From positions 1,403,085 through 1,467,084 of the forward strand of contig CAJNDS010000224.1 of NCBI GenBank assembly GCA_905221605.1: a stretch of DNA of 64,000 nucleotides, written 5' to 3'. Position numbers and translations under genes: made by a program. Shown one piece after another: positions 1-12,000 of this stretch. Each line of letters starts with the position of its first letter. Position 1 is the stretch's first letter. Under the pieces are notes generated by a model that saw nothing but the letters and a program-made list of their open reading frames with translations, made no database searches and was not told the DNA's origin. The stretch comes from Symbiodinium natans (lineage: Eukaryota; Sar; Dinophyceae; Suessiales; Symbiodiniaceae).

Positions 1-3000
1 TGCATGGAGACCTTTCTCATGGTTGCCCCCTCAAGGTGTCTGTCGGCCCTGGCAGCGACCTTCAACGAGGAGTTCTGAAGGGAGGGGTGTGGCCGGTGCG
101 TCCCTGCAAGTTTAGGGGCGTTGGGGGTTTAGGAGGTTTTAGGGGTAGGGGTTTTAGGTTTTTTTTAGGGGTTTAGGGTTTAGGGTTTAGGGGTTTAGGG
201 GTTTAGGGTTTAGGGGCGTACAAAGCCTTCCAAGCCGCTTGAGCACCCTAGTGGGGTCAAACATAGGGTTCTAAGTACAGGTCCATTGGGTTTTACACAA
301 AAACAACCCTTCTAAGTCCCTTGAGCACTTTAGTGGGGTCAATCATCGGGCTCTTAGTACAGGTCCGTTGGGTTTTCAAAGTGCCATGAACCTGCAAGCA
401 GCCTGCATCCTGCTTTCAGGAAGTGATCCAGGCGGTGGGAGAGATTTTGGGAGAGGACTGACATGGGGGGGGGGGGGGATAAGAAACCCTGGACCCTACA
501 GAAACCCTAAAAACTCTGACTCCCTAGAAAAAGGGTGGAAGCTGGGCCACGGAACAGTAGATCCACGGCTGCTAAATTTGTCCAAAGCTTTGAACATATT
601 CGCTACGGTGTCTAGGATCTGAGAGTAGGCCCTTATTTCCTTTTTTCACAGTTCAGGATCCCTCCTTGAGCCCCTTTATAAACCAAAAAGGGCACCCTTT
701 TTATGCCCAGGTTACGCTTGGGTCTAGGTGTTTGTGCGGGAGGTGTAGGTACCACCTCCAAGAGATCGCCGCAGCGCTGCGTAAGCCGGTCCAAATAGAA
801 TTCCGTTTTGTCATTCCTCCAATAGGAGCTGCAGCAACTTGCATTCATGACCGCCAGAAAGGCCATCAGAAATCCAGTTTCCCTTGCTTGCCTCCTTCTT
901 GCCTCGCTTGCCTCCTTCTTGCTTTGTCAACAGTCCTTGAAAGCACACAGCCACTGCGACAGCAAAGTAATGAGCCCCAAAACAGTTTATTCATATTTCC
1001 ATACTGACATTATCTTTTGGTCTTCATGTTTACCAAAAACTCATTATATACTTTAAAATACTATGTGTATAGATATTAGTTATACATAGAACTCATTCTT
1101 TTGACACACACACATATCCCCCTCCCCCTCAACAGATCCCAACATGTCGACCGTGTTCAGACTCGAGGACGTGCCGCGAAAATCAGGCACCCGAGAACAG
1201 CATCGACTGCTAGAAATACCCCAAGTTGTTGAATGAATTTAGGGTTTAGGGTTTAGGGTTTAGGGTTTAGGGTTTAGGGTTTAGGGTTTAGGGTTTAGGG
1301 TTTAGGGTTTAGGGATGAAGAGAGGTCAGTTTGTCTACCACGGCACGCATGGCACAGGAATACGTAAGGCCATGAAGTCTGGTACCCGGAAGCCTTCAGT
1401 ATTGGAGGGGGAAAGAGTGCAGGTTACATATGGTACTGGAGGAGACTGTCATTCGGTTTGCTTACTTGATGGGAATGGGGACACACTTCTAAACCCTAAA
1501 CCCAAAACCCTAAACCCTAAACCCTACTATTATAGAGTTCGAACCACCCGCAAGTCCCGAAGTAGTTCTGATAAAGCCTTCCAGGAGTGCGTCGCCCGTG
1601 GCGCCAACGTCCTCTTAGGGCCGACTTTGAACATTCATCGGAGCGCCGAATGGGGTTCAGGGTTTAAAGTTTAGGGTTTGGGGTTTCGGGTTTCGGGTGT
1701 AGGGTTGAGGCATAGTTTAAAAAGTCTACAGGTTCAGAAGGACTCTGGGCCTCTGGGCCTCTGGGCTGTGTTTGTTGATGAGAGGGTTTACGGTTCAGGC
1801 TTGAGGGTTTTAGGTCTACAGGGTGGGGCCCCCTTACTATACTAACTGTAGTTAAGGGACTTATAACCTAACTTAGGGTCCTTATAACCCAATTTAGGGC
1901 CCTTATAACTCTACTTATAACTAGGGGGCCCCACCCTGTAGGGTTCAGGAGTTAGGGTTTTTGGGCTCAGAGGCTCAAACGACCTATAAGGAGCAGCAGG
2001 AGCTCTCAGCTTACCATCGAAAAAGCAGCTGAGTTTCACCCACCCAAACCCCAAACCCCAAACCCCAAAACCCTTAACCCTAAACCCTAAACCCTAAACC
2101 CTAAACCCTGAACCCTGCTTCGGGCTTAGGGAGGGCACGTGCCCTTTCATACCACGCCAAAAACGTTCATGTCGAGGATTTTGGGGATCCCATTGCAGGA
2201 CGCCCATCACCGGCCGACACTTCGAGTGCTTCTCGGAGGCCCCCTGCATGTTTTCCTCAACCCCAAACCCTAAACCCTAAACCCCAAACCCCAAACCCTA
2301 AACCCCAAACCCGAAACCCTAAACCCTTATTTGTTGGGGTCCAGGGGGTTCATGGCTTCAGGGTTGGGGATTTGGGCATGTAGGGCTTTGAGTCTTTTTT
2401 TTTGCAGGGGCGGTTAGAGCCCTGAGCCTCAAGAAGCAGACCACTGTAAGCCCTAAAACCCTGAAACTCTAAGGTTCGTGGGCAGTTGCAAGTACGGTTA
2501 TTATATGTACCCTCCATGAGGTAATGAACCATAGTTACCCTACTCAAAGCGCTGCCTAAACACAAACAGCCCTAAACCCTAAACCCTAAGCCCTAAACCC
2601 GAAACCCGACAAAGTCAAGCCAAGACCTGCCAGGATCCGCACCTCACGGCGCGCGCGGCGGTGGCCTACGTGCGCGGAGTGCAGAAGTACTCGGCATCTT
2701 GCGTGTGCCTTGCCTGGTTTCTAGGGTTTAGGGTTTAGGGTTTAGGGTTCAAGGGATAATTTCCGTTTATATATAAGAGTCTTCGCTATAGCAGTGGAGA
2801 AAAATTCGTTATAGGAGGATGAGGAGGTATTTTGCAGATGCCTTTTATCAGACTTCTTTTGGTAAGCCATCCACCTGAAGCTTCCTAGAGAGAAGAACTC
2901 CAGAGCTTTGTTTGCTAGTGGGGTTTGTTGGCTACGAAACTCTTTTATGTGGCATCGGAGTTCTTAGGTAGTGTAGAACTAGCATCTAGTAAGGTGCGGT

Positions 3001-6000
3001 TTGGGGTCCTAGGCTCTTCAGCTAGAGGCTATGGTTGATGGTTAAGGGCTCAAGTATGATTCCTGGAACACCGGAGCCTCCGCTTAGGATGTAGAAAGCC
3101 ATTCCAAGACCTCAAGAGGTTTTGAACACCTCAGCCGGGTGGTTCTTCTCCAAGTTTGGGTGTGAATTTAGGGTGTAGGGGGTTGGGCCGCGGGGGTGGG
3201 GGGGGGGGGGGGGGGGGCTGCTCCTGCAGAAGGGGTTTCGGGTTTAGGGTTTAGGGGTTTAGGGTTTAGGGTTTAGGGCCTAAAGACCAAAACCTGCGCC
3301 CAGGAAGCACCTGGTCGGCAACGACCAGGAGGCTGATCCTTGCCTGAAACGGAGGGTGGGCGTGGAGGTCAGGGTTTAGGGTTTAGGGTTTAGGGTTTAG
3401 GGCTTAGGGCTTAGGGCTTAGGGTTTAGGGTTTAGGGTTTAGGGTTTAGGGTAAAAATCTGGTCTCTTGGCAGGGAGCTTAACATGCAGCTGCCACAGTG
3501 GGCTTGTCAAGTTTCGTTAATCAGAATGTATTCGCATCATGGTAACACTCCAGGGAGCCAGTACTACCACTCTGCCCTAGAGTGGGGTTTAGGGTATATC
3601 GGCGTTTCCGAAAACAAAGAGTCCCTTTCTGGGGTCCTTTTTTGGGCGGGATTCCGATGAATTTCGGGTTGACCCGTATGTTGTTGAAAGCTACGATATG
3701 CCGTGCCATATACCAGTTTTGGGGTTGTGGGTCTGTTGGCGTTTAGGGAAAGCACCCATGAAGACGCTATGTCTGCGAGGTCGACTGTGGGCGCCTACTG
3801 GGAGGTTCAGGCTACTGATGACCCAACTATAAGTGTAGTTTTAACCCACTTATAAGCCCCTTTTAATTGGGTTGTCATACAGTTATAATTGGGTTAGTGC
3901 CATGAACCTCCACGCATACCTTACAAGAGACCCTAAACCCTACCCCTAAACCCTAAATCCTAAACCCCAAACCCTAAACCCTAAATCCTAAACCCTAAAC
4001 CCTAAACCCTCAGGATCGGGGGCACTCCAACTCGGTGATTCCGGAGAGGGTGCTGCACGAGGCCTTGGGCGCGTTTGGGCCTGCGTACAGCCGACGTATT
4101 CGTCTAGGACCCAGAGTAGGCCTATCTCCCCTGTTTTTGGGGTCTAGGTCTAGGTTCCTATTGGTTGAATAGAGAGTTTTTGTTTGTGTTTGTATATGAG
4201 GTAAACATATGGGTGATATGGCTCCTGAGAGTTTGAAGTGGTTTGTTGGTCAACCCAAAGTTATGCAGGCGTAGGGGCTCAGTGTTCCACAGAAGCCCTA
4301 ATGCAGTAACTACCCCCATACCAAAATGTTCATTCCATGTACCTGGGCCACGTTTCTACAGGTTCAGGGCGTTGGCAGAAACAAGAGGTCTCACCTACTG
4401 TTTCTTTGGTACCCTAAACCACAAGAATAATTGTTCAAGTTATGCCAGAGTAAGGCACTGCGAACCCAAAGCCCAAAACCCAAACAGCTTAGATCCGCCC
4501 GCGGAGGAGAGGATTGAAGGGCAGCTTAACCCCCGACTTTGGGGATGGGCCGCCTCAGGCTCTAAGGTATGGTAACAGTTGGGGGTTCAGGGTTTAGTGT
4601 TTAGGGTTTAGGGGTTCAGGGTTTAGGGTTTAGGGTTTAGGGTTAGGGTCAAACCCTAAACCCTACATTCCTCGACCCTGAAGCCTGGGCTCCAAACGCT
4701 GCAAAGCTTCGTCACGAGCCCATCCTACCTTCCGGTCATCCCGAGCACCAAAACGCTAAACTTACCCAATCCCTGAAATCATACACCCCCAGATTTGAAA
4801 GCCCAAAACCCTTCCAACGGGACCCAGAGTAGGCCCTTGTTCCCTTTTCTTCGGGTTCAAGTTCCCTTCTTGAGCTAAACCCTAAACCCTAAACCCTAAA
4901 CCCTAAACCCTAAATTAAGCCCCTTTAAACCCAAAGGGGTTGCCTAGGTTCCACTGTACTTGGGTCTAGCCGAGCTCAGAAGCTCAGAAGTTTGAAGACC
5001 TGCGCCCCAAAAACCTGGGCATCCCTTGGCTCAACATGCACATTTGGGGTTCAGGGTTCAGGGTTTAGGGTTTAGGGTTTAGGGTTTCTGCAAAAGCCCT
5101 GCACACTAACGAGCCTGGACAGGTTTATCTCCATCCGTTTGAGGCTGCCATCCGAGAGGCAGACGCACAAGCTGTCATGCAGCTGAGCTGCTTAAGTTTC
5201 AGGGTTTAGGGTTTGTAGGGCCCCTAAACCCTAAACCCTAAACCCTAAACCCTAAACCCCACAACCTTCCATGCCAGGCTTCCAGGTCTCCACTGCCCAC
5301 AACAAGGGTTGGAGAGCATATATGAGGGTTGTTCTTTTTGGCGGGTTCTTGTGAGATGCTTAGGAGGTCGATTGGCGAAACAATCGGTCGTAGTAAAACG
5401 TGCGCACCTCTCGAGCGAGCCCAATCTCGCGCAAGGGCGAACGCAAGCTCTGCGCAAGCTCTGAAGGCGAACAAAAGGCGAGAATTTGAGCTTCAGGACC
5501 CAAAAAGTTACCGAACCTTGCCAGTACTTGCGAGAACCTCGCGTGCGCAAGCCCGCGCAAGGGACGTGCAAGGGCGAAGCGCAAGGGATCCTAATTGGCA
5601 GCCGTGGAACAAGACAGTAAGAACATAGAACAACCCTCATATCACCAGCACAACGAGCACATTGAGGTCCGATCTTGCGCAAATCGCGACACTTGCTCCC
5701 CTAACATCACCGAAGCCCCGAAAGCCTAAACCCTTCTTCCGGGTGAATGAACTTCGATTTCTCTTAGGTTTGAGGATGTAGATCTCAGGTGCCCGTCAGA
5801 CCCTCCGGCCTCTAGTTTAAGATTCGGCGCCTCCCAACTCGGCCCCAAAAAGTCTCAGAACTAGTTAACCCTAAGGGTCCATGTACCCATATAGTACATA
5901 TTTGGGCCTTAAAGCTACTGTATTCGGAACCCCTTTAAGGCCCAAGTATATACTATATGGGTACATGGACCCTTTGGGTAACCTAGCGACTTAGGGTTTA

Positions 6001-9000
6001 GGCCTTGGGGTTCAAGGACTGTCTAGAGTCGCCTGCATACTCTTACAGAAAGGCAAGCGTACCTTAAGCAGCCCATTCAGGGACCCTACTGTGTGTGGCT
6101 TCATGTTCAGGGTTTAGGGTTTAGGGTTCAAACCCCAAACCCGAAACCTTAAACCCCAAACCCCTGAGCGCTTCGGATGTGAGTTAAGTTTGGAGTTTAG
6201 GGTTTAGGGCTAACGGTGTAGGGGTGCGTCGATCATGACGACCGGAGGTTCTACGCCTGTAATCAGAAACATTTCAGACCGCAAAACTTTCTAACCTCAG
6301 TCCCTAGAAATCTTGAGCGACCCTGCCCTTGAAACACCCAAGATCCCTTGTAACTTTTCGCTAACCCTCTTAAGCCTGAATCCTAGAGGGCTTAGGGTTC
6401 AGGATTTCGGGTCTTTTTGCGGTTTAGAGTTTAGAGAATTAGAGAATGCACCTCAGAACACCCTACACCCTTAACCCTAAACCCTAAAGTATCCCAAGGC
6501 CAGGCTACAACCGCCTCAACGGCACGTACTGCGCGGAGAACGCGCAACTGCTGCAGGCGAGCCTCAGGCGTTTAGGTGTTGCCATGGGAACAGGGGTTCC
6601 TGCTGCCTAAACCCTAAACCCTAAACCCTAAACCCTAAACCCTAAACCCTAAACCCTAAACCCTAAACCCTAAACCCTAAATGCAGAAACCCTGAGCACA
6701 CCAAGGCCACGCTACGAGACACCTGGGGCTTCAAGGGCCTCGTGGTCTCCGACTGGTGGGCCAACCGCACGACGCTGAAGGCAGGGCACCTCGAGGGTAG
6801 TCCCCTAAGGGTCCATGTACCTAAATAGGGAATACTTGGGCCTTAAAGTACCTCCGATTCAGGGACTTTAAGGCCCAAGTACATGATTATGAGGTACATG
6901 GACCCTTAGGGGTCTAGGACCGGGAGTAGGCACTTCTTTCCTTTTTTGTTAGGGTTTTGGGGTTCCCTTATAAGCCCCTTAGAACCAAGAAGGGCACCCT
7001 TTTTATTCCTGGGTTACTCCCGGGTCTAGTAGCGGAGATGAGGCTTTAGGGCACCGAAAACCACCTAAATACCTCGGGAAGGGAATTCTCCCAACCCTAA
7101 GCACTATAAACCCTATGTGCAACCCTATATTAATGTACCTCCCTACACTTGGGGGGTGGATAGGTTTGGGTTTAGGGGACGAAGCCTCCAACCTCATGGT
7201 CTGAATATATGGATTGGGTGAATAGGGGGTGTCTGAAGTTCGGGACATTCCCATGTGAGTTGAGGGTTCAAGGATTTGGGGCTCAGGGCTTACTAGAACT
7301 CAAGGTGCAAGACAAGTATAGGGTTAAGGTCTAAGGCATAGGGTGATTAGGCTTAGCCTGGCTGCCTGTGTGAAATCTTGCCTTTGCTGGGCTTAGCGTC
7401 CAGGATTGGAGGCCATGTTGCCATGCAGATCTAAGCCCGAAACGAAAACCTGACAATACCCAAGTTCCCATCATCCCTAATTTGAACACTAAACCCAGAG
7501 CCCTCCAGCTGAACCCCGAAATCCTACAGCCCCTAAGCTCTACAGCCCACAACCCTCACTGGGATCCCACGCTATTCTGCACAAATAGTTCGGCTCTAAT
7601 TTTCAAGCTTTAGGGTAGTAGATGGAAACCAATTAACACGGTTTTGATTTTGCCTGACCGGGGAAAAGTTGGAAACCAATTAACACGGTTTTGATTTTGC
7701 CTGACCGGAAACCTTTTTTCAAACATCAGCCAGATATTGGATCTTGCGTCAGCGCAAGTGTGTGTTTGTGCGTTGGTCATGAGCTTTGTAAGTAACTCAG
7801 GACTTGCAGAACAGCGTGCTTGTCTCAGTCGGTTGCTTCGTCTTCGACTCGATGTCTTCTGATTGAGTTTTTGTCACGGCTACAGGCGAGTGCAACTGAA
7901 GGGAGCGTTTATTTACGAGCTGGCGCGGCTCGATGAGATCGCGAAGAGAGACAGAGGCGACTTGCCGCGACCCATGCTCCAAGTCTTGCGAAGCTCGCAC
8001 ACGCCATGATCTCAAACCTCACACCCCAAGCCCTAGACTCGAAACCACACCAGATTGGTACTGTAGAAGTTTGGACCCTAAACCCTAAATCCTAAACCCT
8101 AAACCCTAAACCTGACAGCTGACAGGCGCTACAGGCGGGTTTGAATGTTGAGATGCCTGGGATCGAGCCACGCTACTTCGGAGGCCGCTGGGACATCAAG
8201 TTTAGGGTTTAGGGTTTAGGGTTTAGGGTTAGGGTTTAGGGTTTAGGTTTATACATGGGGAAGGGGAGGTGCTGTTCCATCTCATCGCCCCTCGTTTGGA
8301 CTGGCCCCCTTTCGGACTTCAAACCCTGGACCCTCAACCCCGAAACCGCTATACTCCGAAACCCCTACACCCTAAACCCGAACCCTAAACCCTAAACCCT
8401 AAACCCTAAACCCTAAACCCCAAAAGGGAGGCCCAGTTTGGAATAGAAACCCAGATTTTTGTGACAGTCAGGGGCTGGTGGGGCCGCGGCTTCAAAAGGG
8501 ATGGAGGGGTCGGAGTTCCCTGTTTTGGTTTGGGGATTTGAAGGTTAAGGGTTAGGTGTTTAGGGTTTAAGGGGTTAGGGTTTATGGGTGAAAGGCTATA
8601 CTTGAGTTTTAGTGGCCAGTTTGTGCTTGAGGTTTGTGAGTCGGCACCCCACCAAAAAAAGAAGATAAAAACAAGACAAAACTAACAACCACAAAAGAAA
8701 AGCAGGAATAATGTAAAAAAAAACAAGTTTATAGGTGCTTCCGCCTTGTCTAAACCAAAAACCTCAGCTAGGATGCACAGCAGTACACTCATACCCATTT
8801 CAGGGGCTAAGCTCCCTCGTAAACCTAGTGAAGTAAAATCTTGGTTCCTAGGGTTCAGTGTGTAGGGTGAGGAACCCTAGACCCCACGTAGCCCCTAGGC
8901 CAAAAACATACCCCCAAGACCCCCGAACCCTAAGCCCTGCACCCTAATCCCTAAGCCGTAGTTGAGGAACCTTCTAAACCCTACACCCTACACCCAATAC

Positions 9001-12000
9001 CCTACACCCTACACCCTGCACCCTATACACCCTAAACCCTAAACCCAAAACCCTAAACCCTACACCCTAAACCCTAAACCCCCCCCCCCCCCCCCCCCCA
9101 GTTTAGAACTCCAGGCTACCTGCTGGACAAGGCCGGGCTTCCGAATTTTGTTTGGATGCTTACTTGGAGAATCGTGGGTGCCTGTCAGCCCATTTGATTC
9201 GTGTAACAGTGTAACGTTTAGGGACCCCAAACCCCTAAACCCTAACTAAACCCCAAACCCTAAAGCCTAAACCCTGAGGGTTTCGGGTCCACTTGGAGGT
9301 TCAGGTGCAGCCATAGCTGAGTAGTAAGTAAGGTAGCTGTAGTTATGACTGTTGCAACCATGTCTGCAATGGGGTTCTTGTCATCTACGCACTGCTAACT
9401 TCCTACGAGCTTCATGTAGGGTTTTGGGTTTATAAGGTTTTGGGTTTAGGGAGACCCCAGTACACGGGATTAGGCGCCATGGGCTGGCTGCTCATAGCCG
9501 ACGTCGAATATTTCGGGCTTACGGCTTAGAAGGTCCACAGGGTTCGGGGTTCAGGGTTTAGGGGCCCCAAAACCGCAAACCCCAAACCCTAGACCCTTAA
9601 CCCCAAACCCCAAACCCCCAAACCCCCAAACCCTAAACCCTAAACCCTAAGAGAGGGACTTCCCGGGGCCAGGTTCGCGACGGCGAGGTTTCGGCGACCT
9701 GGTTCAAAGCTTGTGGCGTTTGCGGGGTCGATGTGAGGCAGGCTTCTCGGTATGTTCTCGCCTGTTTGGGTGTATTTGGTTTCCCTAAGCATATACCTAC
9801 ATATATATATATATATATACATATCCATTTTTATTTTTTGCTTTAAATAAGTAAATATAAATATAAATAAATCTAAATATATATATATATATATTTATTT
9901 ATTTATTTATGTGTTCTTTTGTGTGTTCTATTTTGTATGTATGTTTATGTATCACCACTGGACTCCGATACTGCCCGCACTCATACACTCAGGAAGTACT
10001 TAGGCCCCTAAATCCTCATCCCTGAGCCCGAAATGCCGATGATTTGCTCGAACTTAGTCTCTTCTATACGGGTCCTCAACAGTCACTGAAAAAGCCTGCA
10101 AGAAGCTCGAAACCTCCAGCCCCAAGCCCAGCATGGTGGAGGTTCTAGAGCAACCTGCATCCGAAAAACCGGTTTAGGGTTGAGGGTTTACTTGGAAGCC
10201 CTTTTTGACTTAGTAAGTCTATTTCGTATCCCCCAGAGCCCGATTATGGCCCCCGCAACCCGCCTTACTAAGCCTACTTACTACGTCAAACGGCCTTTCA
10301 AGTAGGGTTCGGGGTTTAGGGTGTATAGGGTTTAGGGCTTCGGGCTTCGGGTTTAGGGTTTAGGGTTTATAGGGTTTAGGGTTTCAGGAGAAGCTCCTTG
10401 ACGAGCGCTGCCGACCACTGCTGCGGACCCTTCGGCGCTACCCGCGTCCAGGCGCAACACGCATCGCACGCAGGCTTGAGCAAAAGAAGCAGAATCCTAA
10501 ACCAGAAACCCTAAGCCCTAAACCCAAAACCCTTAAACCTAAACAGCCCTAAGCTTTAAGCCCTATAAGCCCTGACCACACCTCCCACAGCCCTACCCTG
10601 AACCCCCCCAACCCCCCCCCGCCCCCCACAAAAAAACAAAAAAAAGCAGCCGACCTGCCAACCCTCCTGTGAGCCCTCGGGCCTGCAACAGCTTAAGCGG
10701 TATCAATCTCTAAAGATGGGGGGTAAGCAGCTTGATTGGAGTCTATGCTCCTCGTCTTCCTTTGGCGCCGCCCTCAGAAGCGGGAGTCGGCCACTATCTG
10801 TGCGTTTGCCATAGGTGTGTCGTTTTTGTCTTCGCTGGGGTTGGTTTGTTCTGCACCAAACGCTGTTGGATCAGGGATATAATCATTATACCTAAGAACA
10901 AAAAACAACCCAAGCTTCTCAAACAACTCGGCAGGGTGCCGTAACCATGTGGTTTGATCTCAAGAAGGGCACATTTCTAGAAACCAGGGTTTAGGGCTAA
11001 GGGTTTGGGGGGTAGAGTTTAAGTTTAAGCTGCAACAACCAACAAGGGACCCATCACCAGTCATTAGACGGGCCTCCGCAACCTTGCACCTTCAGCAAGA
11101 TAGCTAAACGCCAGACCAGAATCCAAAACCTTCCAGGTTCTACACACTTGCAGGAAAAACCATAAATACCCACAAACCCTAACCCCTGAACCCAGAGACT
11201 ATATCAGAGTCTGAAGGTTAGATACTTTCAGGGAGTTTTAGCGCCTCACGAAGCTCAGGGAGTTTTTCGGGGTTTTGACCCCCCTTAAACTGGGTTTTGG
11301 AGTATACTTTAATTATGTTTTGGGTTCTGGGTTCCTATTATAATTATAGCTACTTATACCGAAATATATATATATATATATATATATATTCATCTATATA
11401 TATATATATATATGCTTTTTTTCCAGGGTCTACTCCAAAGCCAGGCCGCGATTCGGGCGCCTCGCTGGCACCGGCCCCCGCGAAGCGGAGGGCGGCCTTT
11501 GCGCAGGCGGCCAGGGAGTCCTTGGTGGCCTGGCAAGAGAGACAGGGTTTAGGGTTTAGGGTTTCGGGTTTAGGGTTTAGGGTTTAGGGTTATCAGGGGT
11601 TTGGGGTATTTATGGGCTTGGGGTTTAGGCTCTAGGGATTTGGGGTTGAGGCTTAAAAAAAGGGTTTATATAGGATGTTGGGCTTTTGGCTGAGAGGGCT
11701 GTAAGGATGTAGGAATTTAGAGCATTTTGGGGACTTAGGGGAGGCTAGCTACTTCAGACAAAACCCTTAGAACCCAAAGACGATGGGTCCCCAAGCGCCC
11801 CTAACCCCTAAACCCTCCCATGGACCGATAAATCAGCCCTAAATCTTCGACTAAGGGCCCGCACATGCTAGAGAGCCCTGTAACTAGGGTTTGGGGTTTA
11901 GGGTTTAGGGTTTAGGGTACTACCGTAAGAAAGGTGCTCTTGAAGAACACCGACGTGCTGCCACTGCGTCCTGCAAAGCTGCGGCGGCTGGCTCTCATCG

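Noticed and set aside
9108-9150. Possible GH3 exon reading YLLDKAGLP
   Set aside because: An AG acceptor and open frame exist, but the family needs almost no residues between the flanking exons.
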